In this document: piece after piece, positions 1 through 13,039 of the stretch
Position numbering within the stretch: position 1 is the stretch's first letter
Layout of the letters: each line of letters opens with the position of its first letter
NCBI RefSeq assembly: GCF_021155775.2
Contig: NC_060234.1
Coordinates: 17,756,526-17,820,525, forward strand
Direction of reading: 5' to 3'
DNA: 64,000 nt
Source of the DNA: Neodiprion pinetum
Lineage: Eukaryota; Arthropoda; Insecta; Hymenoptera; Diprionidae
The notes under the pieces: generated by a model
What the model saw: only the letters and a program-made list of their open reading frames with translations
Told to the model about the DNA's origin: nothing
The model's database searches: none
Program-made: the position numbers and the translations under genes

Positions 1-3000
1 TGTGAGCAAGCACATTTGTTACGTAACAATTGCCTAGAAGCTTTGCTCGTTCAATTAGTAACATTTTCATATGTCTCACCAGATTTTTGAAAAAATTTGC
101 AAATTTTTCACAATAGATTTATTTTCTTCATTTCGCTAATTAAAAACAAATACAAATGGTATAATAATACCGAAAAATCTGAAACAATGAAATTGGAAAC
201 AGTAAAAAGGACTATCCACTCCGGCGCTAAGCTTAAAAATTTTGATTGCTGACACACGATTTTTCGGATTTTTAAATTGTCTTGATTAATACCATGGGTT
301 CGAAAAATTGTAGAAAATAAAAACCGCGTCTGAAAATCTACAAAAAAAAAATGAGTGCCTTCCGACGTGAGAACAATCATATAAAAAATCGCGGGCCAAA
401 TCCGAGAGGTTGAGGAACTTTTTTTTTCGAATGCCAAGATCTACAATATATCAAAAATCCAAACGAATTCACTGAAACCCAGTTCTCGTAAGATTATTGT
501 GGGGTTCTTTGTCTAGATCATACTCAAAAGATGAAAAAAGGTCACGCAATGTAGAGCCAAATTTTGTTAGGTACTTTTAACTTGTCTGCAACAAGTTTTC
601 CTTGTGAAAGTGACATGACATCTGGCAGTGGTTCAAAGATAATGTTTTATATTTTCGCGTACATATTCGTAATCTTGTTGACAGTCATTTTTAGAAATTC
701 ATATTTTTCTTCAAAATTCTACAGAAAACAATTTTTTCGTTTTCGAGTTGTAAATTTCCTTGATACTTCCAAAAATTCACAGTCTCTATTCGAAGCTATA
801 GATTTCCATGGAAATTCGAACAATTCTATAAATTCACGAAATTTTACTTTCAATATATGATGGCTGGTGGACTTTTATATTTAGGTTTTAGAAGCTTGTT
901 TTTAAGAGAATTCAAGGATTTAAAAAAAAAAATATCACTTCATTTCTTTATTTGTAATATTTCATGGTTATACATAAATAAATAATCCACACAGAAACAA
1001 CTATTTTCAATGACCTGCACTTTATTGTAATTTGGTGTAGAAATTAGTTTCACCAGGGTATCCCAATACATATTTATGTACACATGGTATTATTATGGAA
1101 TAAAGTATGATGCGAATGTTAATATTTGACGAATAAGTATTTGTTTCTTAGATATGCAGGTCAGTGAAAAAATTTCAATTTGTTTACGTTTCGGTTAATA
1201 TTTAATGTGATAACTAATTAATTTCCAGAAAAATTCGTAGGTATAGTAATTTCCACCAGGGGTATATTTTCTGCGAGTTTAAAAAAATCCGCGGTGTATT
1301 TGCATGGGTAGCGCCATATCATTTTTATTGCAAGATTGTGAAATGTATACTTTTTGCATAGTAGCTTTTGTCTTTCGAAACTTTGTGATATTCTATTCCA
1401 TGATTTTGTAGCAGCCGCAGAGGACTCTTGCAATCTCGTAGGAAATACTACGATTTCTATAGCGACTTGTATAAATTTATGAAATTGGACAAATTTTTCT
1501 GAGCGAAAAATTCTGAGTTGCTTGACTAACGCGACTGGTAGTAATTCTTCTTAGAAAGCTGCAATTCATGTACTTTTTTCTCAAAGACTTTTATTTTTTA
1601 CGCAATTTTATGAATTTGCATTCTATAATTTTTCAACTTGAAGACTGTCTTAGATTTTTCAGTTCTATTAAAGTGAGTATAATTATTCTCAGAATCCTAC
1701 GAATTATTTATGAAGGAAAATTTTGTTTTGTAGTAGTAGCGAGGGATAGTTATGTTACGTAGAAAATTTTAACGATTGCAGTTTTTGCTCAAAACATTGT
1801 ATTTTATTTTATGAAATGTAAGGGTTTATAGGAAATTTTATGAAATTCTGATTCACGATTTTCACATTTCTTTAAAAATTTATGCAATATTGTAGAGAAA
1901 TTTTACAGAGTTAAACAGAGTTTAATCTTTAAATGGTGGGACTAGTCGACATATCCACCAGCAGTCAATTCGGAGACTCTACATAAGAAATTCATTGTAT
2001 TTATTTATAAATTTCACGTCTAATAAAAAGTCGATTTTAACTTACATTTCCTCGCCATCGAAAGGTTAACAGAAACATTTTTACCCGGGAAATTTTTAAT
2101 TACACTTAAAAATTCCTGTAAGAGTGTTTAATCTTCAAGCACTCCTGCAATTGGCAAAAACACCGAGCATGTAGCACATACTTTTGTTAAAGGTATTCGT
2201 TCACGATTTCTGTTGTCGATTATAGAAAGCAATTACACATGTACTGCCTGATGAAAGAACATCACAGTTTAAGTAAAACAGTGAAATATGCACTTTTTCA
2301 GGTATATGCTTCTGAAAGTGAGCAGTATTTCCTACAGCAGTATTTGATAGTATGTGTTATTTGTATGCACCTATATCCTAAAAACTGGTTCAGGCTTCAT
2401 GCTGCTACACTGGTAGATGAAGGTGAAGTTGGCGGCCAAATGTGTTAAACTTCTTTTCAACTTAATAACACCTTATGGCTTAATGCTTGTGATTCTATAA
2501 AAGTGTTGAATTTTTAGAAAATTTACTAATATCTTCAATTTTTGGATTTCGTCACCCTTTTTCGACCTATAGTAGTACGTGTGAGGCCACTTACTCTGGT
2601 TGCTGAGTTTGGCGGTATCACTGGCTGCACTGAACCCATTTTTCAGCAATGAGTCGTTGTGTTTTTATAGCGACTAGAGCAATACATGTATTATCAAAAT
2701 CCTGCAAACGTTGACTTGCAGGCCTTCAAACACATTATTTCTTCTTCAGATTCAATTTCAATTAGTATTTTTCATTTTAACTCCAAGTTTGAAAATTGAC
2801 TGATTGTAACTGAAAGAAACTATGTAGAGATAATAGCCAAGAGTTGCATCAGTTGAGTTTGTTTAATGCGTCGTCTTGAAATTTTGAGGTTTGCTCTCTT
2901 GAGAAACTACGCAGTCTTACACGGAATTTGATATATCTTACTGTCTTGTTCGTCATGAGATTGAAGTGAGTAAGATTAACGAAACGAAATATTGAGAAAA

Positions 3001-3855
3001 AAATCAATTTTTTCAAGTTTAGTAGTTGACCAAGGTTTTAAAATGTGAGTATTCCTTGCTTCATTACAGTTTACTGGATTTCGAACAATTCTGTAAAGTT
3101 ATGGAATAATAATTTCGCTAAATATACACTGTTACACTAATGTTACAAACTTCAATCTCATTATTTATTACAAACACACGATGAGGTTGAAGTTCCTAAC
3201 ATTGATGTATCAAAACGTTTTTTGTTTCTACAAAATAATTCTGAAGTTGCAAAATACAGATTAGTTTTCAGAGTTTCGTAATGTAGCATGTTACATGAGA
3301 TGTGAAACTTTTACATTTTTTATCATAGGCTGCAGAGAAATGTTTCATCCTTTTATCATATTCTGTGTACAGGGTATTCTATCTCAAATTATATTTTATG
3401 CTCTATCACATAAAGCATGCAGGCATAGGAAGTGTTGACCATGAATAATTTTTAATTTGTTTACTTAGCCACATATAAACAGAATAATCAATTTAAGGTA
3501 CCACCTTGGATTTATTTGCTCCAACATTGATATTCCGCTTTACTGTTAATTTTTTATATTCTACAAATAATTCAACTAAGCAACTAAGTTTTTTTTTACT
3601 GAGTCGTTTTTCATGATAAACGAATACCATTTCGTTTTCATTTTACAATCTACATCATGCTAAAAGTTCAGATCATGTTATCTCAAAGTATGAAGTGGAA
3701 GCCACTTGCTGATAAATATAGTGTCGATAATATAGAGTTGCTAATTTACTGAAAAATCCTGAGAATAGACTGCAAACCATATGTCTATTTGACTTTTGAT
3801 AGAGCTGTGTGATATATTCTCGTTATTGTTTAACCAATATGTATTTAAATTGCAG
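1..3855. other. AT-rich stretch without a recognised gene
   Basis: I found no exon, RNA gene or transposon end that I can defend here. All open frames are short and look like chance frames in AT-rich DNA. Because the first feature downstream is an internal-to-last exon of POLG2, part of this stretch is probably POLG2 intron, with the earlier exons either outside the window or too diverged to see by eye. Confidence 0.4.
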
Positions 3856-4266
3856 AACTGTCAGAGCGGCAGTATCAGTGAGGCGTACATCGTTGAGCAC
3901 ACAACATCTCTAGAGCTTGCTGTTTTAACACTTTTATGTGACGGGTACGCGGAGGATAAGAAATCATTACATCTTCACCCAAAACTTGCTCCATACAAAG
4001 CATTAATTATGCCAGACAATACTGGCAATGAAGAGTTACTTCAGCTTGTCGTGTACCTCAATAATCAATTGAAGGCGGAGAGTCTAAACACAATTGTTTC
4101 TTCAACTAGCAATGATGTGCATGTTCTTCAAGTTCCATACATGATCTTAGTAGATAATGACAGTCTTAGAACTGGTATTGTTCAAGTAACAAATCAGTTG
4201 ACTACTATCAGTGAAAGAGTGCACATAACTGATTTAGTCAAGAACATTGCCGCATGTTGCACTTGA
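3856..4266 (+). CDS. POLG2: DNA polymerase gamma accessory subunit, last exon (partial gene)
   Basis: This is the 3' terminal exon of the mitochondrial DNA polymerase processivity subunit, which binds the catalytic subunit in mitochondria and raises its affinity for DNA. The exon follows a good acceptor (polypyrimidine then TTGCAG at 3850-3855) and runs 136 codons to a TGA. The protein has the class II aminoacyl-tRNA-synthetase-like anticodon-binding fold signature of the family: a segment VEHTTSLELA, then HPKLAPYKALI, a central VPYMILVDNDSLRTGIVQV and a final SERVHITDLV. Family members end in this domain, so the C terminus is complete and only upstream exons are missing. No upstream exon was recognised. 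Identification rests on remembered family motifs, not a search. Confidence 0.8.
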   Translation, partial: NCQSGSISEAYIVEHTTSLELAVLTLLCDGYAEDKKSLHLHPKLAPYKALIMPDNTGNEELLQLVVYLNNQLKAESLNTIVSSTSNDVHVLQVPYMILVDNDSLRTGIVQVTNQLTTISERVHITDLVKNIAACCT

Positions 4267-4309
4267 ATGATGAGCGATAATGTTTGTAAATGAACAATGT
4301 ACTTGGAAA

Positions 4310-4563
4310 TAATAATAGAAATAATGATAACGATGATGATGATAATAATAATACCACATAGTTCCAGCTGGGGGTGGTCACACAGGAGGTGGCGGTTTAG
4401 TGGGTAGGCCAATCGGGAGTCGCACATGAATGCCAGCCCATACGACTGGCGCGATTGTGTCACTTGGATTCCGCAACTTCACAGATAAAAAAAAAAAAAC
4501 AAAAAAAAAATCGATATTGATGGTGATAGCAATAATAATGATAATAATAATAATAATAATCAC
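4310..4563. repeat. GAT/AAT microsatellites downstream of POLG2
   Basis: Two imperfect trinucleotide tracts (about 4310-4355 and 4525-4563) of GAT, AAT and related units flank about 170 bases of unique sequence and an A-rich run. They create long runs of isoleucine codons in antisense frames, which are artefacts. Confidence 0.75.
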
Positions 4564-5085
4564 AACTAAAATCCCCTATATCCGATAGGGTATGACACCA
4601 TGAAGTTTTCTATACACTTGTGCAGGGCAAAGGAGGAGATGGATCAGTGACTATCATTATGTGTTTGCAGCCGTCTTAAGATGTTCAATAGAAATACCCG
4701 CATGTATACAAGGGACAAAAAAAACTATAGAATATTCTGCCCAATAGCTGGACTGAATTGAAAACTCAACTCGTCGATCCCATGTCAGAATGGCGTATTT
4801 CACACAGCAACCATTAAAAAAACGTTTCAGAAATTTCATAAGGTTTTTTTCTTGGAGAATTTTTATGGGAACCATATATAATTCTCACTACTCTAAGTAC
4901 AAAGGACTGTTACATCCTGTTAGTGTTTCTTGTTATGAAGCAGTGAGAATAAAAGTAAATCTGGAACTGTGGGAACAAATTGGTTTAATTGATTGAATAT
5001 TAATTTAGAATGTCTGTGAAAAGTGATATATTGATAGCAGCTCAAGAGGACACAATCGAGATGTTATTAAAAATGGTATGACATA

Positions 5086-5474
5086 CAGTAAAACCTCGTT
5101 TATCCGAGCTAATGTGGGAAGGAGGTGTCTCAGATAAGCGAAAACTCGGACAACACCAAAGAAATGAAAAATTTGAATCAGTTTTTATGTATTTGAAATG
5201 GTAGAATGAAATTTAATCACAAAAGTATATAAAAGTGAATATCTAACGAACGTAGATTAATCTTTAGGGTACAAAGCATTGTTACTACATATAAACAACA
5301 AAGTAGCAATCGCAAAATATTTCGCGCGTACAGCAGAGACACAGCGAATTATCCGAATTTTTCCGTATTATCCGAGCGTACACCTCAATTAATGCGGAGT
5401 TCTTGGATAAGTCTGTTACCTCGGATAACGCGGAGACTCGGTTCATCGAAGACCGGATAAACGAGGTTTTACTG
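5086..5474. mobile_element. pogo/Tigger-type MITE, 389 bp
   Basis: The element starts CAGTAAAACCTCGTTTATCC and ends with the exact reverse complement. It is flanked by TA on both sides (5084-5085 and 5475-5476), the target duplication of Tc1/mariner/pogo elements. The inner part repeats fragments of the terminal motif (TCGGATAA-like words near 5340-5420). There is no transposase frame, so it is a non-autonomous MITE. The CAG start and TA duplication fit the pogo/Tigger group; the exact family is inferred. Confidence 0.85.
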
Positions 5475-5476
5475 TA

Positions 5477-7060
5477 CTTGATGTTACCATTGTAGTATGC
5501 TTCTAGCACTAGAATTTTGGTGTATGATTAACAGATAATCTCGGCTCTTGGGGTACAGATCAGTAATCAGGGTGACGACAATTTTATTGAAATGATATTC
5601 CCTGATTTTTCCCTGGCTCTTCCTGCCAGAAATGTTAGTATTTCCTGATATTTTACCAACGAGCTTTTGAAATATCAAGCAGCTTTTACGTTCAACAGCA
5701 CCTAAAATTGTGTACCTGGAAAGAGGCAGGAGGTATAAAAGTTGAACAGGTTTATTTTTAAAGGTAAGTGTGGCTCAATTTACGAAGTAAAATTGAAATT
5801 TGCAAATGACTGAGGAATAAAGCAAAACGTGAATCCATTATTGCCGGTAGGACAATGTAACTCCCTGACTACTCCGAATGTTCCCGGTAAGTTGCCACCC
5901 TGGTAATTGAGTGATATTAAATTTTGTTTGTATCATAGGCTTCGTTTCAATTAGATGCAATTTGGTCGGCATCACTTACACTCTCGAAGCCTACGATTTT
6001 AGTATTAACGATCACTTATTAATTATTGTTATGGGGGCAATGGAAGCATTCAAAAAGATTTATCATTTACATTATATATTACTTGTATTTATATATACTA
6101 TATTTTGGAAATTTTATATGATAGTTTTGAAAAGTATTGTAACAAGCGTTTGCGAAGACAGCTTTGAATCTTTAAATACTAGTTTATTTTTAGAATCAAA
6201 TCTACAAATACGATGATTTCTTGACTAGGTAACGCAAGCCGCACGATTATCTTCCATTACACGCACTGACATAAATAAGTGGCTCTTGGATGGGTTCGTT
6301 AATCCAGCTATATGTCGGGCATTTTAAGCTTAATAATTGTCTTTTAATTAGATTACAACCGCGATTATCCGAATTATTATGTGTGGATTGTGGACCCACC
6401 TTAGATAGAATCATTGAAGGACTTGAATAATATGATTTACAGAAATAAAGCAGTTTTGTATAACCATGCAAATTATTGCTCGTGCCTGTCAATACTCACG
6501 CGGATACTACGGCAGCATATAACTCGCAGACAAGTGTGAATAATCGGGAAATCGAGTAATCGAGGCTCTGATATACTGTAACGTGTGCGGTTTCCTTGAG
6601 GCTTGTACTTAAGAGAAAACCCTGTTATTGTGTAGTTCTTTTGCCTTAACCCTTGAAATTAAGGTAAATATGAATAATATGAAGGACCTCCTCTGATGAG
6701 CAAAAAGAAGGATCGGTCTTTCCGACCCAAATACACCCTGAATCATTAGTTATACGGACTTAGGTGATTCCAAAGCCGTCTTGGTTTATGAACAAGCACT
6801 TCCTTATGCTCCCTCACGTGAGACAAGAGCTGTGTTGCTGTTGCTACCGATCGGAGACAAGAGAGTGAGGTGAGGCCACATTTATTATTGTGCATCCTTT
6901 GCATGATTGATTCAATGTGATTACCATTTTTTCTTTGTCAAAAAAGCGTATCGATGGAATTTTAATTAATCTCTGGTCTTTCGATTCATCATGCATTTCA
7001 TTTTCACTAATAAATTGTCGCTATAGTCACATACATTCATCATACAATTATTTTATTTTG
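5477..7060. other. No gene seen; possible decayed transposon remnants
   Basis: I see no convincing exon. Around 6240-6590 there are several CGATTATCCGAATTATT-like words resembling the inside of the upstream pogo-type MITE, ending in TACTGTA near 6574-6580, so an old degraded relative may lie here. Confidence 0.3.
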
Positions 7061-7372
7061 TTAAGGTGCCGCTGACCTGGATCTAAAAGTTGTAATCGAT
7101 CGAAGCGCCCTCTGCGTAAGTTTTCTCGGTTCCAAACCATTCGAAAGTGGTACTCTCCACCGGGGAGTAGCGCAACACAATATTAGACAAAACGCGGTCG
7201 GTAAAAGGCCTGAATCTGAGTCGGTAACCATACCACCAGGATTGACCCGAATTTTGCATGCAAATGATGACGTCATGTGTGTAGCGATTGCATCACGACC
7301 GAACTGATTATTTTGATAGTTTTACGGTGAATATAGCAAATTCAATTTATTGTTCCGTGAAACACCCTTGAA

Positions 7373-8217
7373 TATGGGACATTCTTTGACGAATCGGAGA
7401 GATTTAGATAAAAATCGACCGACACAATTTTGATGTAGCTTAAAATTGTTTCACGGGTTCTATATCGAAAAAATAGGGATACGTATTCGAGGATTTTTTT
7501 ATTTTACATATTTCGTAACATAGAGGAGATCGAAAATTTGATAATTTGGTGTTTTCTGGCACGGAGAACTCATTTTCAAAAATTCATAACGCCGGCTCTC
7601 TTTGAGCTGAAAAGTTCGTTTTTTCAACCCAAAGCGAATAAAATAAATTTTAATGCAACAATTGTTTCATTTACGAGTATTCCGAAATTTATATTGTTAT
7701 AAATAATTAATATGTTTAAATCGATTTTTAGCTATTGCCTTCACCTCGTAGCGAGTTCTCAGCACGACCATCGTATTCTCCATCAATTCAAAATACGTTA
7801 TGGATGAAAAATTTGACGTAGAATACGATGGTTGTGCTAAGAACTCGCTACGAGGTTGGGGCAATTGTTAAAGATCGATTAAAACATATTAATTGTTTAT
7901 AACAGTATAAATTTCGGAATAATCGTTAATGAAAGAATTGTTGTAATAAAATTCATTTCATTAGCTTTGAGATGAAAAAAACGAACTTTCCAGCTCAAAT
8001 AGAATCGGCGTTATGAATTTTTGAAAGTGAGTCTTCCAAGCCAAAAAACACCAAATTATAAAATTTTCGATCCCCTCTATTTTACGAAATATGTGAAATA
8101 AAAAATCCTCGAATACGTATCCCTATTTTTTCGGTATAGATCTCGTCAAAAAAAATTTCAGCTGAATCAAAAATGTGTCGGTCTCAAAGGTGTTTGGTTG
8201 TAAAAGAATGTCCCATA
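7373..8217. repeat. Large palindromic (foldback) repeat, arms of about 420 bp
   Basis: Both ends carry TATGGGACATTCTTT in inverted orientation. The whole interval folds on itself around position 7795, with many long matching blocks, for example CGAAAAAATAGGGATACGTA in the left arm and its complement in the right, and ACCTCGTAGCGAGTTCT next to the centre. No coding frame is seen. It is probably a non-autonomous palindromic transposon; a transcript through it would form a long hairpin RNA. Confidence 0.85.
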
Positions 8218-8396
8218 TACATTAAAACATATCGCGCAATATTAATTTTACACAGCACGAAGTATTTTCAAAATGATTTCATAAATATCACCATTCACCA
8301 TTTGTAAATATTTGGAAATATGTTCGAAAAATACTATTGAAAGAAAACGGGTACGAATCGTTGTGGTCTCGTTTTATGAAGTTACGCCATCGGTCG

Positions 8397-8411
8397 CCCC
8401 CCCCCCCCCCC
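8397..8411. repeat. Poly-C tract
   Basis: A run of 15 C residues, unusual in this AT-rich sequence. Assembly length is likely uncertain. Confidence 0.8.
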
Positions 8412-8654
8412 GCCCAACTCCGCTTCTCCTTGTCGGCAAACTTGAATGGTCATGTTTATTTTCCGTCCGTGCATTACATTGTATTCGATTATTCGTTCAG
8501 TCTACGGATAGTGACTGTGCGCGAGAAAAAAAAATCTTTGTGTCGGCAGACGACTGTGCTCGAACATTTTCTATTTCCAAAATAAAGAGTATTTCTCATT
8601 CTTCTTCAGAGGTTTTCTATGAGGTACATACATGATTATCTCTGGTGAGTATTT

Positions 8655-8657
<3 letters not shown>

Positions 8658-8694
<37 letters not shown>
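8658..8694. repeat. (AT)n microsatellite
   Basis: An uninterrupted AT dinucleotide tract of about 37 bases. About 50-100 bases downstream, sequence near 8715-8803 ends in GGGGTATTACTGTA, which looks like one terminus of a Tigger-like element starting CAGTAATACCCCG. Confidence 0.8.
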
Positions 8695-8700
<6 letters not shown>

Positions 8701-8809
8701 TATACAGTTGTATAAAACGTGCACCCCGACTTACGTTTTTTTCGACATACGCCGTCAATGCCGGAACGACCCATAGCGTAACTTCGGGGTATTACTGTAT
8801 TGGAATCAT

Positions 8810-11800
8810 TCTGGAATTGTACATCGCTTGTTACACACAACTCTACTGACAATAATGAAATAATTTTATGTTCGAAGCTATTTTACTAGTGAAAAGGGTT
8901 TCAAAAAATGATTATATATAATATTGTAACACTTTATTCATGTTACTATGGATATATGAAACAATTGTTGACATCGACGTTGAGGAGTATTTTTATACCC
9001 TCTGAGATATTAAATGCAAGGAAATAGTATCTGAGATTCGAGGTAACTATGAAGCTGCGGGTTGTACGAAACAGTTCCTTCTCCCGGTTGATGGGAGTTT
9101 CTAACATCCTTTGCGAAGTAATGTAATTCGAACATAGTTCACCACTCCACGAAGATCTCCTCGCGGCATGTGACATTGCGTCCGTCCAACGGTTACGACG
9201 GATTATCCTGTAAAATATAAGCGTGTTCATTTGGTTGTTTCGCTTTTTCAATGCAGAATCCATAACATGATTAGTACTTGTCGATAAAAATATACTTTGG
9301 CAGAGAATTCATGCTCTCCCCTCCTTATCATATAAAGACACATACAAATACATGGGTCCTCTTCTGTTCTCTTATAACCATGTGTCCGCGCCATCTCACT
9401 ATACACAAAAATGTTGAAAGGGAGTGGTCGAATCTGATGAAATGGAATAGTGTGATTAAAAATTTTGATCATCTTGAATAATCCGAAAAGTTGAGATAAT
9501 TCTTTTAAAATTAAGATATTCATTTTTTACGAATCACTCTAAATTTCACCGTGTTCAATATTTTACTACCGATAGCAGATATCTAACGTATGGTCGTTCG
9601 GAATGAATATGAATGGGAAATTCCTCGTCAAACCCGACGGATTATTTGTAATCGGAAAGATTTTTTACAGAATGTATAAAATGGTAGAAGCCTCGCCAAA
9701 AAATGGTACCATTAAACAATTCGTTCGTTAATAACAATTACAATGTTCAATGTTTCCGGATAAACCAAAGTTTTCTACGAAAGCTTAGCCTCCCTGCTCG
9801 CGAATGTGCTGTGAATCATTTTTCTACGTCAAATAGAACCGGAGATGAGATATTGATTCTTCAAGTTTACTGCGCGCCCATTTTGCAACAAAATTGAATG
9901 ACTCGGCGCTTTCGGAAAAAAAAATCGTAGAAATAGGTTTTGACTTTTTATGCTCACATATCACTTCGAAAAAGCTTTCATTGTTTTGGAAAATACGCGG
10001 TCATTTTTTGTCAGAATGATATTTCTGATTCAAGAACCTAAATTTCGTTCCAACTGACTTTTTATGGTTTATATGATGAAATAATAACAGTCGTAATATT
10101 TATTTTCCTTAAGATTTGAAATTTCTCGCATATTTGCATCGTACTTAGGGTATATGTCAACACGTGTAAATTTCTCCTATTATCGGAAAAGAAAATTACC
10201 GTACGATTATAATAATTGAACTCTCCGAGCATTCGAATCTAGGCTCCGATAAAATTGTGGTATTCGCAACGAAGCATTCAGCAATTCTTATGTTCTGCAC
10301 ACTCCTAACGAAAAATCAAAATGATTATATATGAAGAGAACAGAGAAAAGAAAATTTGAAACACGTATACAATTTGGTTACTCAATATTTTGAAAAATGT
10401 ATAACAGAACGACGATCGAAACAAATGTCAAAAAAACGACGATCTTTCGAACGCCACTCTTTCGAAGTAAACGTAAACAAGACGATTTGTTTTCTACATT
10501 TTTTTTCTATACTATGAAAATGCCGGAAGTCCCTCCCCACTCCTCAACGGTGTACATTTTCGTAGAAATACAATGAGCATCATGGGTACAGTGAGAACAA
10601 TCTGGGGCGAGTGTTTCCATACTTATGAACGGTAGTGTATATTCATTTGAAGAAAAAAACGGCAATTTCTCAAATAATAAATTGCAAAATCTGAAAAAAT
10701 TCACGCAGAGTACCTTTTAGTAGTACTTTGATTTAACCAATTATGGGTCGAAAAAAAAGTGGCCGAGTTGACGGAGAATCCTTCCTTTTCGGGTTAAATT
10801 CCGAAAATATTGATTTTTGGAAAAAAAGGTGAGAACCGAAGTTGTTCAGAATTTGATTATCAACAAGTTTGTTGCTATTCATTTATGCCATTAAGTTGAA
10901 AATAAACGAGATAATGGAAATATTTCGAATTTGCCGCTTTTTTCAGGTTTAATTCCAAAAATCTTGATCCTGGAAGAAAAACTGTAAGAACTAAACTTGT
11001 AGAGAATCAAAATTGATACAACTTTTGTTCCGACGGTTTTTCTGTAAAATCAAAACCGGCCGAGTTATTCAAGAAAAACCATTTTAACCTAAAAAAACCA
11101 TTTTTCGAATATACGCATAAGCATGATTTGGTCGCCACTTTGAATTTACACTCCCAGTGACCCCCCCGAGACAGCTGTGAAAAAAAAATTTTCGTACAAA
11201 TTATTTACAAATTAACCGGGGAATTTCGATATCAATTCTGACGATGACCCAAGAAATTAAAAGGTTGATCGAAACAGAAATCCGAAAAAATTAAATTTCC
11301 ATTTCTTTGAATGAAAAAAGGCGTTTTCCCGAAAAATTTCTTAGGAACTTTCGACTCCAATTTTGACAAGGATTCGCCCTGTCAAGTATTTGCTGTGAAT
11401 TACGAATCACCCTGCATAGCAAGTGCAGATTTGGCAGGATTCTTGTAAATGATATGTATAATTGCATAACAGAAATTTGCAGTATAAAACACTTACCATT
11501 GCAACGAACGATTCGTTCGTCGGTGCGTCAAATTTAACCTTTTTTCGGTTCAGCCGTGCGACGTAACTCATCCATTGTTGCACTCGCAAGATTATTGTTG
11601 TTTGTAACAAATATCTGTATACACACTGGCCGAGTGAAAATTTGCACGTGATTAGAACTTGTGACACGGCAAATTACCAAAACACTCGCGTTTGCTTCGT
11701 TCGCCGCGAAAAGTGAATGTGGACGGTACACGAGGAAACGCAGAAGTGACGGCCGCGCGGATAGTGGGGACAGTGGGGTGTGAGGGATAGTACTCGGAAT

Positions 11801-12360
11801 CCGAAGAAGTTGATTCCTTCGAGAGTTCCAAATTTCTGTGAAATCTTATAGGATTGTGCCGGATTTGATGTACAACAGTAACACATACCCTGACTTTTCG
11901 TAGGTCGTATACGATGCAGAAACCAACCCAAAACTCGCTAGCGTATCCGTAGCGTATACCATCTACGAGAAGTCACGGTATGTAGTTTTATAACGATTTC
12001 CACCTAATGAGTAACTTTCAGGTAGTTCGTCTAATGTAAAAAAAAATTTTGGTAGCATCATTCAGAACTAGGCGTAATTGACAAATGAAACGAAGCAAAT
12101 AAAGTATGAAATCCTTATTTGTTGAGAATTAAAAACAGAAAAAATTGGCAAGCAAATTCTTCATCAGAATTTTAACAAGGATCGGCCCTGTAAAATATTT
12201 GCCACGAATCTTGAACCGTTGTATGCAGTAATTTTATGTATGTACAATGACATAGATTTTTTGCGGGATGTATTTCTAGTATTGTTAAACACATCCGGTT
12301 CAGAAACAATTTCGCGTATGTATTAGGGTAATCTTTAAAACAGGCTCGGACGATTATCAA
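8810..12360. other. No gene recognised; scattered repeats
   Basis: No exon could be defended. Related blocks recur: GGTTAAATTCCGAAAA and GTTTAATTCCAAAAA type words (10790-10985), and a loosely repeated segment beginning ATTCGCCCTGT at about 11373 and ATCGGCCCTGT at about 12180. A GC-richer patch at about 11690-11800 (CGCG-rich) stands out from its surroundings but carries no recognisable gene start. Confidence 0.35.
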
Positions 12361-12364
12361 CCGG

Positions 12365-12384
12365 CCCCCCCCCCCCCCCCCCCC
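12365..12384. repeat. Poly-C tract, 20 bases
   Basis: An uninterrupted run of 20 C residues. Confidence 0.85.
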
Positions 12385-12595
12385 TCCATATTTGCTATAA
12401 ATAAATAAATATTGGTCTGTTCAAGAGCACAATTTTTTATCTCAACCCTAAACACTCACGCCTATACTTGCGTGTTTCCTGCAATTTCGGTATTTATTTT
12501 ACTGCCGCATCTAATCTTTCGGTCAATAATCTGTAAGTATGACAATTTTGCGGACATTGATGCTACTATTAGATGAGGATATCCGGAGCGTATAT

Positions 12596-13039
12596 GGGGC
12601 ATTCTATGTCAATTATTCGCCATTTATATCTGCCTTTTCGACGAACAGGAATTAAAGGATAGGTATTTTCGTTTTTGTTAATGATTTTCTATCAAATCGA
12701 TGAAAAAAAGGTAGATTTAAGTGGTGCGTACTCGATGTAGAATGCCCCAAAACCCTTCAATAAAATAAAAAAGAATAATTTTCTTTGCGGAACTACGACT
12801 CAAAACGAGAAAAGAAACAGTATGTTATTTTAATTAATATCGGGTTTTGGAAAAGCCATGAGCATTTAAAAAAAAATTGTGCGATATTTTGATAAATTTA
12901 TGGTGTTTGGATGGGTTGAGACAAACATCTAAAATATTTCAGAAAGACTGCTTTTGGCAGGTACAAGAAAGTGTAAAATTTTCAATAGAATAAAAATTGG
13001 TCGAGGTCACGGGTTGGTCGGTTTCGCATGGAATGCCCC
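12596..13039. mobile_element. Possible short-ended repeat with GGGGCATTCYATG ends
   Basis: The left end reads GGGGCATTCTATG and the right end, inverted, GGGGCATTCCATG. A third inverted copy of the core (GAATGCCCC) lies inside at 12740-12748. Only the short ends match, so the boundaries and the status as one element are uncertain. Confidence 0.4.

Noticed and set aside
2239..2448. 69-codon frame considered as an upstream POLG2 exon
   Set aside because: No POLG2 motif, no clear splice borders, stop codon at the end rather than a donor.
4790..4996. 68-codon frame MAYFTQQPLKKRFRNFIRFF onward, followed 14 bases later by MSVKSDILIAAQEDTIEMLL and a GT donor
   Set aside because: It could be a small dicistronic gene downstream of POLG2 (a possible next exon at about 5940 reads ASFQLDAIW), but I recognise no family and the frames are short enough to be chance.
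6660..6900. Imperfect hairpin around CTCACGTGAGACAAGAG
   Set aside because: Only a short palindromic core matches; no element ends or duplication.
11674..11931. GC-richer patch and antisense frame considered as a gene start
   Set aside because: No recognisable protein motif or downstream exon; composition alone is not enough.
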